Shown one piece after another: positions 48,311 to 61,267 of a DNA stretch of 64,000 nucleotides (within the stretch, counting starts at the first letter, position 1; every line of letters starts with the position of its first letter). The position numbers and the translations under genes are program-made. The notes under the pieces were generated by a model. That model saw only the letters and a list, made by a program, of their open reading frames with translations. It ran no database searches and had not been told where the DNA came from. Origin of the DNA: Ifrita kowaldi (lineage: Eukaryota; Chordata; Aves; Passeriformes; Cinclosomatidae); contig VZRS01014306.1 of the NCBI GenBank assembly GCA_013398055.1, forward strand, positions 282,212-346,211, given 5' to 3'.

Positions 48311-51300
48311 ATTACATTATTCACCTATCAGCAAGTAACCACCTCTTATGTTAGATGTGCTGAAAGCCTCAATGCTGCCTTTATGGACTTCACTGATTAT
48401 TGTGGCAAGTTGTGTTTTATGTGGATTTTTCTAATGTAGGCACATATATTTGAGCAACTGAACCTGGAGTTGAAATCAAACCCATTCATTAACTAATATC
48501 AGAGTTTCCAGTGCATCTGAATTGTTGATAGAAGGCTGGACAGAGTATCACCACTGCATTGCTATGAAACTTGGAAGTCAGGGAACTCAGCCCACTCTGC
48601 TTTATAATCATGGAAAGTAGTACTGAAAAAAGTAGATTTAAAAGACACAGAAACACTCTTGAGCCTTTGTTGTACTGAGTACAAGTAGCAAAATGCAAAT
48701 GTAAAAATTATTTGTATTTCTTTCGTATCATGAATAGTCTTTATCCCCCATTCATTCTATTTAATATATTCATTAGACAATGCAGCTCAAAGCAAAGAAA
48801 TTTAAGAATGGGAAACTGAAGTTTAATATTCTTAGGTAGCAACCTTAATATAGCGCAAAAGCATAGATTTGGTCTTATATTTCTGCCCTGAAAACCAGAC
48901 AAATTCTTACATGACAGACAAAAAATGCTTGGTCTATTGAAAATAACTAGTTTACACAATTTTTTATACTGTTGTACACTCACGTAACACAGCCAAAACC
49001 TTGAAAGACTCAGCTATCTTACCTCTGTCCTTCTGCCAAATAAACATAAATGGCTTAATTAACATTTAGGCCTTTAAGCAAGATGATTTTAATTTGGAAT
49101 CATTTTTCACCTGAAACACATCTAACATTATAACTCTTTATTATTTTTTTTTATTTTCTTTTTCAGTTTTGCAAGCTTTAGATTCCATACCATAGAATCA
49201 ATCACCAGAAGGGCAGATTTTGCACTCTCTTGTCACAGAATGCTTCCAAAAAAGAACTACAGAAGGAAATGCATTTACATTAATGATATATTTATATATC
49301 TGAGAAGTGAATCAAACTCAGTGTATTTAAAATGAGTAGGACACAGATCTAAGAAACCTACACTTCCAAAAGAATCACCTTCCAAGTGAGGTTGTCAAGA
49401 CTAAATAAGAACTTCTATGACAGTCAGAATAAAAGGATAATGATGAAAAGTATTCCAAAGTGATTTTGAGTCCTATGTACGTTTAAATCAGTGGAGCTCT
49501 GTTAAAGGTTCCAGCCAAATCCAGTGCTCAGCCACGCGGACGACCGGATGTTTATGTGTCAACCATGCAGAGAACCAGATGTTTTCATGTCAGCTTGGAA
49601 CAGGACTTAGGTTAGTAAGAGCATGATGAATGGGACTGCTTAGGGTCTAATAATTTTGCTGCAAGGGACAAGAGTATACAGCCAGCAGCAATCAGTGTGA
49701 AATTAGTGGTTGTGTAAAAGAGTAAATAAGAATAATTCACTGTATTTTATTGAGTGCTCCATCAGAAGATCCTGAGAATTGCTATCTTTTGCCATTCTTT
49801 CCTCACAATGCAATTCCTGAATCGCAGCCTGCCACAATGACCATTAGGTAACAAGGAACTGAGGGTGCATTTTACATGTCCTGGAGTGCACAAGTGTCTG
49901 TCAAGGACTTCTGAGCTGGGGGGACCCCTGGGGAATATGTGAGGACCTGTGACACGTGAGGAGTCAAGCATGGCATCTCCACACAGGCAACAATACCTGA
50001 AGACAAATATCTCCTAAACTGCACCTAGGTCTTACATGGAGATGCTTGCTTAGTTCACACTAAACAGAAGCACATAATCAGCCTTGTGGCCAAGATCCAG
50101 GGGTTCTTGGGAAGCTATGTTCTTGGCAATGTAAACTACACTTGCGTCATGTTTAAGACTGTGGTAGCTATTTCATGGAAATAGAGACTGCAAAACACGA
50201 AAGTGTGCTCTGAAACAGAAATCCAAATGGAGACATTACAAATGTAAAATAAAACACAAAATGGTAGGGGGAAAAAAAAACAAAAACAAAACATAGAGAT
50301 TTTTCTTTGCCTGGACTCAAGATTCCTGTCTCTAGCAGGTGAAGGGCCCACTAGAAAAAAATGGTCTGATTCATCAGATACCCTTTGAGAAACAGCCAGA
50401 AAAAATACAGATGGCTGATAATGTACAGTTAATGTATCCACAGATAAAATTCAGCCCAAACACACTTTGGAAAGGAAGAAAACTGAAATATGAATATGAT
50501 TTCTTAGTCAGGCTGACTTAATCATCCACTCCTTAATCATCCAACCCACAAAAGATAGTAACTTCCTATGGAAGCCTTTACAGAGAAAAAAACTTTCTAA
50601 AATTTCCTGAGGTACACTTTTCAGTGTATAATATGAAATAAAAATGTTCTGAACCAATACATCTCACAGCTATCACGACAATCCTCTGATCAGGATTAAT
50701 GATTCAGCATTAAAATGATTCTGAGGTAGGCAGAAATTCTGTAACTATTTTGCACGGTGTCAATCTGCCCTGGAAGATTTTTTAACAATTTCTGCCTTCC
50801 CTTATGTAGTTGCAGATGTGAAAAGAGCCAATCTGTGTGATGATGAGGGAGGGCAGTGGCAGTTCCTCTAGACAATCTCTCCTCTCAGAACACTGCAGAG
50901 ATTCATATTGCAGAGCCATGATAAACTCCGGGAAAACAATGAAAAACTGGCAGTCTCCTACAGTTGCTTCAGAACTCAGAGCAACCATACAGCTAAATGA
51001 CCGGCTTCTGCTAGGTCACCAAGAGGTAAATAACAAGCGAAAGGCAGTAAATGAAGCATTCTTGTGCAGACTCTGCCTGTACTGTATCAGTTCTGTAGAA
51101 AAATAAAGGTTTCCTGTGTTCTCTTCCTCCATGGTCTCAATTGCATGATTAAGCGCAGAACTACGCTATGTGTGGTGTGAGTTAATTTGCCCCAGGCTGA
51201 GTACTGAGAGGTTCAGGGAAACAAAAAAGCTCCCAGAATTATGTGGTTTACTCAGTGAGAGCTTGGGTAAACTTCTTTATCTCTATGGCCTGGAACATAT

Positions 51301-53370
51301 GGGCTGAGCAAGTCTCAAGCCTGTGCCTTGAACTGAGAAGCAGGAAGAGGGAAGCCTGTTCCTGCAGATTATCTATCCCTTTTCAAGCCACTTGTGCCTC
51401 CCCTATCCTTCTCCCCACACTTTACTCAGGCCATAATTTGCAGCAACATCTCTCAGTGACTGCATTTACAGAACCTGGTCTTGCTCACAAAGAGCTAGTT
51501 GCATGCCTTGTGGTGATGTTCTCAAGGAAATGCTTAACTCTTCTCTAGCAAAAAGAATGCTTAGAAAACGGTGGTGTTTTGGTTATGCTCTAAACTCAAA
51601 ATAAAGCAGCCATATGAAATACAGAATTAAAAAAATAAAAATTTTGTTTGTTTTATGCCTGTGATTTCTAGTCAGTCTCACGGATCCTAATTTACAGTTT
51701 TTAAGTGTTTGATACTAAGCATACCATGTTAAAGTCATTTTTGTTCCTGCAAAAGGGTGGTTGGATTGTCAGTCAAAATATGCAGCATGGTCAATCTTTT
51801 TGCTGACTTGAAACCAGAGCTGAGCACCATCCTGGAAGCCTTTATTCTTTCCAGTAATCATCACATACATGAACAGCCCAGTGAAGCAGTCAGATGAGGT
51901 AGGTATGACTGGCCCATTATCTTCCATATTCTGAATCTCACATGAAAAACTCGTTTATGCATGGCTTGGCCACATTCACTATTGAAATTCTTAATTTAAA
52001 GCAATGGATCTTTCGGGTATTTGGGTCAGAATTGCACGTTATATTTTGAATCTGAAATCTACTCCAGTGAGGTTTTGACATGCAGAGATTAACTGCTTTC
52101 ATGATCCAGTTATCCTTTCTTCCTGCAAGGATCCAGACTGCAATTTATCTTTTACTTTCCTACTACTAGTGAAATATCATATGTTTAATGGGAACAAAGC
52201 AATACATGATTTCCCAGACTCAGAACCAGATTTGAAATAGCCGTAGCTTTGAGCTGCAACCCTACTTTGTTTGCAACCCTTGCTAATAAGCAGCATCGGA
52301 ACATGTTTCTCATAAAAGCCAGCACATGCTGCACTTACAGGCAGAATAATGCTATTGGCCACCAGTATCATCTCTAGCAGCTACTTTGCAGTCAGTTGTC
52401 TACCAGATATTATGGACACAGTGCCAAAGTCGATATGGTGACAAATCAGTGAACAGGAAAGGCAAGACTGATGCATAAATGATGGAAACTGTAAAGATAC
52501 ATGTGTTTACAAGAGTAAAGAGGGAGAAAGATGAAGAAAGAGACCACAATAGATAGAGTATCTGGAAAATGTGTAGAATATCTGTTAAATATCTGAGTCT
52601 GAAAAAAATTTTCACAACAAGCTTATCTGACACAAGGAGAATTAAGAATTAATTTCATTACATCTGGCTTTCAACAAAGTATCTGTAACCACATCAGCCC
52701 TGGCCTGGGTGGCCAGGCTGCTTTGGTGGTCACTTATTTTCCCATCAGAGACATTCAAGTTTATCTCAGATTAAAGTTCTACCATAATGAAATTTTACGA
52801 TCTGCAACAGCAATCTATGCTCATTCAGACTGCTGATATATCACCCTGAGAATTCTGACAAGAGAGACAAGGTCTTGAAAAACAGGCCAAAAAATGCTGT
52901 GGATGTTTATGTACATCATACCATTCAGCTATTTCACAATGCTGAGATATTTCTATTTATATTTTCATCAGAGATAAGAGGTATTTATATTTTCCTCCAA
53001 GAACTGTTGATTAAATAATACTTGTCAACTAAAGTTTGCACTGTTTTCAAGGAACAATATTAGAATTAGCTTTTTAAATGTTGAATTAGATTTTCTTGTA
53101 AGATGCCAGAAAAACCACAATCTGACAACTGAGGCTTTTCTAAGGATAGCTGTAATCTAACTAGGGTCTCAGGGTCTAAAGGTGATTTGATTTTAGTTAC
53201 TAGTGGAGACAGCCACCAGGATAATACAACTTTTCTGCATTTCATCTGGAGATACTGGCTCATATTCAAGCCCTCACTTGAACAACATGCTTGAGGGGAA
53301 GAGCTGGGCATGCCATCCAGCCAGGAATTATGTGACTAACACCAGTGTCAGAAATATATCCTTGTGTCTG
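48311..53370. other. Unique non-coding DNA
   Basis: No supported gene. Frames of up to 101 codons occur on both strands. The one on + at 50837-51106 contains an exon-like stretch ending before GTAAAT at 51027, discussed as a finding. No CR1 fragment is recognised. Confidence 0.55.
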
Positions 53371-53374
53371 CCAG

Positions 53375-53399
53375 CACATACAGACACATACAGACACAG
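53375..53399. repeat. 10-bp tandem repeat, about 2.5 units
   Basis: Two and a half copies of CACATACAGA in tandem. This is a minor local duplication. Confidence 0.85.
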
Positions 53400-53929
53400 A
53401 AGGAGCTGAGCCTGTGGTCACATCCTCTTCTCCTTCTTGCTTTGATTGCAGCTCCCACGCAGCATCAGTCTCACGCAGGTATCATTCATGCTTACACCTT
53501 TCCTGGGTACATATGCCTCTCTCACATGGCAAGTTCAGTTTGGCCCCTCACAGAATGAGTTAGCCTTTCCTTACAGTCCCCCCTACTTTGAGAAATATTT
53601 CAGTGTAATACATTCCCAACTGTAGATTCACTCCATCCAGCAGCCAGGAGAATAGCTCTCCATATCTTGACAGAGTCCTACAACTTGATTGTTTCATAGG
53701 GGACTATACAAGCGTCACACAAAAGCCATATTTCACAGTACAAAGTTCTTAATATATAGATCTATGGTTCTCAATTAGCAGTGACACTGTCTCAAGGAAA
53801 ATTCTCCAAATGCAGGGAAGAAAAACCTTAATGAGAGAAATCTGACTGCATTTGTTAGACCATGCACACCCAAGCCATTGCCCTGGCAAAACATACAAGT
53901 ACTTCATTTTCTAAGTAATTGGTGCTTGG

Positions 53930-54620
53930 TGAAATATTTGCGCGCACTTATCGCTGTGTCAGAGATGCCAAGGCCAATTGAACGTCTAAGGCATTCCTCA
54001 ACTGAGACGACAAAGGCCCTCCACTGCGCAATTCACGCTGCTGGGGCTCAGTGAAACCTTTTATGTCACATGTCAGACAGACATACTCAAATGTATTTGC
54101 TCTGCATGACATTGGTGACATTCCTTCTTGATAACAACGGACTTTCTCATTTAGGCTGGATCAGTTAGAGTTATGTGAACAGGAAGGATAGGAAGCCCAC
54201 ACCACGTGCAGTTTACTATGTGATATACACACACAATCTTTGCTTAAAAATGCTTTCAAACACTTCTTGTACCGGTGGGTTCATTGCTATTTTAGTCTCA
54301 AAGGGACATTTCTGCTGTCTTAATAGCCGCCAATAATTAGCAGGCGAAGACAATTTAATCAATACTAAAATACCATGAATATATGAGGGAATTTATGATT
54401 TTATTTCATATCACCAGGAATTCTGTTATAAGCAAGAACAAACACCCTTTCCCTTTATCTCCAGCCCATCACTAAGGAAGAGAGCACTCCCTCTGGTATG
54501 CTGTAATAGCCCCATGCCATGTCAGATATGCAAAGCAATCATAAATCCACTTTAGCTTGTTAGTTTACTGCTGTTTTCTATCACCAGACAAGCACAAAGT
54601 AACTGGAATGTGTCAGTGAA
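53930..54620. promoter_or_regulatory. Candidate conserved non-coding element, CpG-bearing
   Basis: This block stands out because CpG dinucleotides, scarce elsewhere in the window, are clustered here (GCGCGC at 53940-53945, then TCGC, ACGT, GACGAC, TGCGCA, CACGCT up to about 54035, with further CpGs at 54327 and 54345). The rest has mixed composition with homeodomain-like cores (AATAATTAGC near 54332) and no dispersed repeat. No open frame explains it. Retained CpG in otherwise AT-rich DNA fits purifying selection or low methylation, as in an enhancer. Confidence 0.35.
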
Positions 54621-56675
54621 TCTGGCCCTAAATCACACTTCTTTTTTTCTTTTTCAAGTGGTATTTTTAAACTGTGCCAAGTAATAACATTCCAAGACAC
54701 CCAGGGAAGAGAGTTACAGAACATTCACTGACTTTGTAGCATGTAGATGGAATGATTCTCCTGATTCAAGCAGCCAGTTCTCCAGGCTGCTTGGCACAGT
54801 TTGAGCAAAGCAATATAAGCCTAGCTCAGCTAAGTAGTTAAAAGGAGTTTACTAGAGTAGTATGTACAAGTATAATGTTCCTGGAAAAAGTGCACAAGAA
54901 TTCAATCATTCAGGGTTTTTTGTTTTATTTTCTAAATATATTTCAGAGAATTTAGAAATTGTAGTGGAAGAAAATTTTATAAGATTTTTCTAGGAGGAAT
55001 AGGTTTCTTCCCTTTCTTACTTTCCTTTTATTTTGAAGAATGCTACATCTACATCTAGGCTGCATCAACATTTTACTGCTGTTTTATCAAGAGGAAAACC
55101 AGAAGTACATAAGCAACAGTCAGGAGGATAAAATTGCACTATTAACCCAAAGTTATAAGTCAGATCTGAAGCAGGGTTTACACGATACAAAAAATCCACA
55201 TAGAAGATGTAAAGACAGTGGCTGATGAACCTAGAGAGACTTTCTTTCTTTAGCAAGACATGGAAACACATAAAAGTCTCTTTAACTTAACATTCCTGAC
55301 TAACTATGTCTGGTTCCGTAGTCAGACTACATGAAATGGTAATTGCTCATCCATTACATTTGACAAAGATGCTGCTGTTATTTAAAAAAAAATAATTAAA
55401 AATTGCTTCTTTTGTGTGCCATTCTATTCCAAAGAAAACCTTGAGAGTACACAAATGGTTCATGAGACATTGCGATGATATGAGTGCTCCTGTGACCAGG
55501 GAACGACTTATAAACACATGACTCTTAAAACTATGGCACTTATATTGTTTTGCTTAATGTCAAGGAAAAGAGCAAGAATCTAATTCTGTTTTTCCCAAAT
55601 CATGCATAACAGCTTTAGTTGCTTTAAATAAATAAGTGGATCAAATTACCTACATACATAAAAAAAAATTCTCAAGAAATCAAATACAACATGCAAACAT
55701 ATAGTCAGCAGCAAGTCAAGTAAGCTAGAGCATGAGAGAGACTATTTATGCTGGGAGACAGCTACTATATTTGTCACTTAACTCTCCAGCTCAGCACGAC
55801 TTCAAATAGAGCCAGCAATTAAAGCTAGTTAGACAATCAAAGGTTACATAGAGGCAAATGAGGTCATAAAGGGGCCCTGCTCGTAAAAGATTTTGAGAAT
55901 TACAGATTTCTTTTGTGTATATTCTGTTCTTCTTCCACAGAAAATGTATTTCATAGGTATTTTGAAGAGCTGATTTAGTAGCATATGCTTTCTCAGGGCA
56001 GTCTGGAAGAGAGAGAACTAATTAGAGACTGGTATAATGCAACGGCCTGATTTCACAAAGCTCTGAGGATATGGTCATTTTTTCCCAGTAAGCCTGCATG
56101 TTTTCCTGATTTTTATGAAGCTAATTAAGTGCTCTCAAGGATTTCAGCCCTTGGTGTTATAGCTGTGGCTATCTGTCTTTAATATAAGCATCTTAAAAGC
56201 AGCATGGGAACATGCCTTACTTTCAGAATATCCCATGTTCACATGCCTGCCACGTGGGTGAAGAGCCCACCTATGTGTGCCCTTGCCCTGAGCATGCTAC
56301 CACACAGCAAACGATGATGCCCAGAGGCTGAACCTAAACTAGATCATAAACAGCTGGGACTGGTGCCCAGGTCAAGCGGCACAATTGCCTTTGTGCATGA
56401 AGCTCTTCTGAGGGTTTATTGCAGGAGAAGTTGTAATCTGTGATGTGTAAAATCCAGCCACTGGAGGTGTCTGTTTGCAAGTTAGAAAATAAAACACCTA
56501 CTGAGGAAAGGATGAAGGAAGTCCTAGAAATCATGCATGACACGGTATCTCAGTTTCCATTCAGTTCAATAGTTATTCACATTCTCAGACAACTTTCTGA
56601 TTAAATGTACATTACCATATTTCACGTGTAACAGCAGTGTTGGCATTTGGGAAGCAGCCATTGGATAACATGATC
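54621..56675. other. Unique AT-rich non-coding DNA
   Basis: No gene, RNA gene or recognised repeat. Short A and T tracts occur at 54640-54655 and 55384-55392. Confidence 0.6.
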
Positions 56676-56679
56676 ACAG

Positions 56680-57125
56680 TATTATTCAGGTGGAAAGGGA
56701 CCTTGGCAGGTCTCTAGCCCAAGCTGCTACTCAGTGCAGGGGTAGCTCTGAGCTCAGATAAGATTGCTCAGGGCTGGGGGTTTGGAAACCTGACAGAGAT
56801 AGCACAGCTTCTTTGGGCAGCTGGCTGCACTGCTGGACAGTCCTCAAGGTATCTGGGTGTTGGCTTATTTTTGCTTTGTACGACTTGTAGTTCTTCTGTT
56901 CCAACGTACCCCTTTAGTTTCTTGTTCACCTGCTATGCATCTCCTTAAAGAACACGTCTGTCTCCTGATGAGTGCCCTGTACAAGGTCACTGCTGTTAGA
57001 TCTCCCCACAACTATCCCCTATCCAGGCTGAACAAGCCCACATCCCTCAGGCTTTTCCCAAAGTGCAAGTGTGCTGGTCCTCCTGAGCATCCTCATGGCC
57101 TTCCACTGGACAATTCTCAAGTTCT
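56680..57125 (-). mobile_element. CR1 LINE fragment, antisense, about 450 bp
   Basis: Read on the + strand, this is the antisense of a CR1 3' region. Landmarks in order are GGTGGAAAGGGACCTTGGCA, GTAGCTCTGAGCTCAG, ATTGCTCAGGGCTGGGGG, the CTTTGGGCAGCTGGCTGCAC block, CTATCCAGGCTGAACAAGCC, CCCTCAGGCTTTTCCC and CATCCTCATGGCCTTCCACT GGAC. It belongs to a different CR1 subfamily from the 24.6-kb copy. Frames crossing it are broken and no reverse-transcriptase domain remains. Confidence 0.88.
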
Positions 57126-59700
57126 GAACATTTAACATCTTCTGCACTTGTGGCTGAGGACAGAATTTGGGTGGGAGCACTCCTTTTAAAGGTTATTTAA
57201 TTCAGTATGCATTTGTAATACAGTTCCTAGAAGAGCTCTCACTTAAACCTGGCATCACAAACACTGCAGAGCTTCAGATGTTCCTCTTTAGACTCTGACA
57301 TCACAGATGAACATGTCTCTATGATAATCATAGGTAAAACTATACTCCGTATTATGTTCCTTCACTCCCTTGGGGCTTTCACCCTTCTTTGCCTCTCTCC
57401 CTTTTTTCTCTTTCTCATTCCTTCCTTCTCTACACATCACATCTTCCTTAATATGGAAAAAACCCCATTCCAGCTACCTTTTTTTAATACTTTTGTTGAG
57501 AGCACTTTTAAACTCACAAGGCTGTAAAGCTGCAAAACACACAAAAGGGAAAACCATTTAGGTCCAGCTTTTTCTCTGATGGGTCTAGTCTCGTTTGGAA
57601 TAATAATATTAATAAGAGTAATAGTAGTGTGTAACAGTATTAATAGTAATAATTACAGTGCAGTGCATCTTAAAGCAAGACTTGCCAAACTGTGAGACAA
57701 TTCGAAATGAAAAATACAAAATAAAACAGAAAATAAACCCCAAACCAAACAATCACAGTTGGTTCTGACAGGTACAAAACATTTTTTTTCTGTGACTATT
57801 TTCAAGTTGCTATCCCAGCAGTTAGTTAGCATTTTTTAAAAATAATTACCCTGAGCCAACAGGCTAAAACAATTTCTCATATATCTGAAGTCTTCTGAAC
57901 TATAATAATGAACTTGAAAGACCTATTTAAACCAGAAATATGACATTTCTTTTAAAAAGCACTAGTTAAAAAAGTTCAGTGTTTGGTAACGGGTTGGCCT
58001 CTGCTTTGGAAGGGAGTTACAATTTCCTTACAAAAATTTCCCAGCTTTAGGCAGGGAAAATACATTTCAGAATTGGCATGTCAGTTTTGTATTTCAGTCA
58101 TTATTAAAATGGGCTCTCAGCTAGGCAGCAAAGCAGAGAATCAAGGCACCTACTGTGTCATTGTGCCAGCATGCATTCAGAGTGCTGCTCTTCCAGGATT
58201 AAATCTTTCCTTCTGCTACTTGTACTCCTATGAAAAAAAAAGCGATCTATAAAAAAATTGCTTCTACTCTGTGCAGACAAATATTCAGGCCAGAAAGGAA
58301 AAGCATGGTGAGGAGCATGATGGTCTAGTTAAATGGTCGGAAACAGTGTCAGAAGAAGAGGCTAAATTTCCCATCGCTGTTTCCAGTTTACTCAGTGACT
58401 GCATGAATTGATCACAGCAAAAGTCCTGGCAGATGGTGCCAAAGCCCATGGAGTTGTTGTGTAAAAAGTTTAATTACAAAGCCCTGGACTGTCATTTTTT
58501 AAAAAAAGTGTCAGCCAAACCTGTCTGTGTGTATTGTACATGCCCAGAATACCCAAGATGTATTGGGCCTATCAGGGAACATAGGCAAAGGAATATTCAC
58601 TATCAAGATTGCAGCTCAGTTAGGCTCAGACACTCTGCTCTGCTCAAAACAGAGTAAACCTGGGTGTAGCTGGAAACATGAAAGTCAGAGTGAATTTTCT
58701 ATGGCATTTAATTGTTTCAAGTTGTGTGGTGTTTACTTTTATTTGAGTGCATTTCATTTCAGCTTAAACTCTTCATTACCTACATAATTCCTGAGTTTTG
58801 ACCTAGTTCTCAATGTACCTACACCAGCTTTTTTCCTCTTTTTCCTTGCTTCCTCTTTTTCCTTCCTTCTCTTTATGGCAGGTACCTACAAAAATAAGGA
58901 TAGAACTGGTCACATGGCCATAGGAAAACAGCTTCTGTGACCCTCCTTCCTAAGTTAGGAGTTCTTTCAAAGTAATAATTTCAAAGGAGCAAGATAAATG
59001 CTGATGAACTGACCTTGTTTAAATATCTTGGACAAAACAGAATTGCTCATGCTGCATGCCAAAACCCATGCCAAAAATTGCTCTGTCTTAACTTTGAGAA
59101 GTCTTTTCTTTGGAAATCTTTATCTAACTCAGCATATTTCTGAAAAGATTTTTGATTTCAACTGCAGTTTTCTAATAAAAATCACTTTCCTGAGAAATGC
59201 CTAACTGCTTCTACCCACTAGCAGGACATGAGCTTTTTTTAAGTTGGATTATGACATAGGAGTTGGCTATACCTTCTTGAAAAACACAGCAGACAGTTTC
59301 ACCAAGCCCCAGATTTGTCTGTTTTGCACTGGTTTATGAGCAGTCAGTAGCCAGTAAACCCTGCTCCTTCAGTGCAATAACAAAAGCAATGTGCATGGCA
59401 GGCTAAAGCACAAAAACCTCAGGCAGTTTGCCTCAGGATTGTCCTGGCAAGTTCCTATCAATTCTTCTTTAAAATCTTGAAGGAAAGTTGGATAAAAACA
59501 TCATTGTTTTGTTATCCAGCCATGACATGGTCTTGACTCTCATCAGACAATCAATCTCTTACAGAAGCTTCATCTTGTCTTAGTGGTCCCTTGAAAGTGA
59601 GACTAGTATGGGCAGAAAAAACAAGGAAGGATTATACTTAAGCATCTTAAAAGCAATGATGTCAAGAGGGACAAATCAAAACAACACAAATTAAGAATGA
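57126..59700. other. Unique AT-rich non-coding DNA
   Basis: No supported gene. An imperfect AAT/TAG trinucleotide-like stretch lies at 57597-57655, and a pyrimidine-rich stretch at 58830-58875. Confidence 0.6.
57597..57655. repeat. Imperfect AAT/AGT trinucleotide-like tract
   Basis: Runs of AATAAT, TAATAAG, AGTAATAGTAG and TATTAATAGTAATAATTA, diverged enough that no uniform unit remains. Confidence 0.65.
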
Positions 59701-59734
59701 TTTATTATTTTTTCTCTCCTGGAACAAATTACAG

Positions 59735-59816
59735 CTTGTCACAAAAATGGTTCCAAATACTCGTGTGGTCTGGTTTTGGATTATCGCTATCTTTTGGGGC
59801 TTGTTTATTCAAAACA
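59735..59816 (+). CDS. Candidate signal-peptide exon, partial gene
   Basis: A pyrimidine-rich tract (59700-59721) leads to a TTACAG acceptor ending at 59734. Then come 12 nt of presumed 5' UTR and an ATG at 59747 in good context (A at -3, G at +4). The frame runs 23 codons plus one base to a textbook GTAAGT donor at 59817, so the intron is phase 1. The product has a short polar start with Pro, Asn and Arg (residues 3-6), a Trp/Ile/Phe-rich hydrophobic core (residues 7-21), then Gln-Asn: the layout of a secretory signal peptide. Phase-1 introns after signal-peptide exons are common in vertebrate secreted and cell-surface genes. I do not recognise the gene and identified no following exon, so this is a candidate first coding exon of a gene extending to the right. 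Confidence 0.4.
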
Positions 59817-61265
59817 GTAAGTGATATATAATTAAAAACACTAGGGTACTCAGTATTTCACTCTGATGAGGGACATCTTGGATCAGATTACTAGCTGCTC
59901 ATTTGTTCTTTTGCTTGTCTCATTGTTCTTTGGCTAAGACAGCAGCACTTGTTTATATGCCTTATATGGGCTCATCAGTAACGTGATGACCCAGCCCTGC
60001 CTTAGGGCTGGCCTTAATCAAGGGAAATTCAGACCAGAATCCACTAGAGTATTTGCTTAACCACCCTACTGGGTCAGGAAAAGTGATCACCTTATTGGCA
60101 GATCAAGTCTGCCTGTATGATACTTTGATGGGGCAAAAAACTTACATGGAACCTCTAGAGTTAATGTACACTGCACTTCTGGAACAAGCAACTATTCAGG
60201 ATTTGTTATTGGAAGATAAAGGAAGGACTTTTTCTCCCCTCTTGTCGGAGAGAGAGAAAAATATTCTTAAGGTTACACCTGGGAAAAGATAAATTATCTA
60301 AGATCCTGGGTGTCTCACAAAGAACCCAAACATTTTTGAAGGGTAAAGTATGGAGCACAGGGTACCACCAGCATTTTACATAGAACACATTCTAATATGC
60401 CCTTCTTGCTTTGGAAATTGTCAATATCTAATTATTTTGGGCTCATAATTATTATGTTATTTTCTGCATTTCAGTCCCAGCCAGGGGGAAAAAAAAGGCT
60501 CAGTACAATAAGAAAGCACAACTGAATCAAATATATTTTGAAATTCAGAAGTGGAAACAGAAAAAAAACACTGACACATAGTGTATTGCATAACAAACTA
60601 ATCAAATGTTACACTTAAAAGATCATCAGTAATGTGGTGGATAATCAAATCCCCTAGTCAACTATTGTTCAATTTTAGCATGATCTGAACAGTAAAAAGG
60701 TAAGGGAACACTGGCATTATTGGCAGTGGAAAAAAAGGTTTCCATGAAAATGTATTAAGTAAAAAGCAGTGTGACCTCAGCAGGTTAAAAAAGATCCTTC
60801 AGGTCTTCCAAACTTACCACTTGTCACTGTATGACTTCTCCTCTGATGGCAAATTGATTATTGCTGCACAGACCCTGCACCATGTGGCAGAAGGTGCCTA
60901 CTAAGGTCTTATCTCTACAGTGACAGCATAAATGTATTTTACTGGGATAAGTATAATTCCTATCTATTCCACTCTGTGAACACATCTGCATAAATTGTAA
61001 CTAAACTTAATTCTAATTCAGATAGTAATTTCCTACTAACTGCCTAAAAAAGCCTTTTATTTTCTAGTCTCTGTGAAGGGTAGAAATCTTATTCTCAGCC
61101 TTATCCCCAGCACACAGGAAAACTGCACAACCATATGAAATGAGATTGCATCATGTCACTTAGGCTTCTCCTTAACTACCTCCAAACATTGCAAGTGTGC
61201 AATCCAGATCATTCCCTGTGTCTTTACCTGTTCCACCTGAGTATCAGGACACACATTTTACTGTA
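59817..61265. other. Non-coding DNA, possibly first intron of the candidate gene
   Basis: No second exon was recognised. The 79-codon frame on + at 60053-60292 lacks a domain, though it lies close to the signal-peptide exon. If the exon call is right, this is intron. Confidence 0.4.
59991..60011. repeat. GC-rich 8-bp hairpin, 5-nt loop
   Basis: CCAGCCCT at 59991-59998 pairs with AGGGCTGG at 60004-60011. It lies about 175 bp inside the presumed intron downstream of the signal-peptide exon candidate. It is short and no function is assigned. Confidence 0.8.
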
Positions 61266-61267
61266 AG

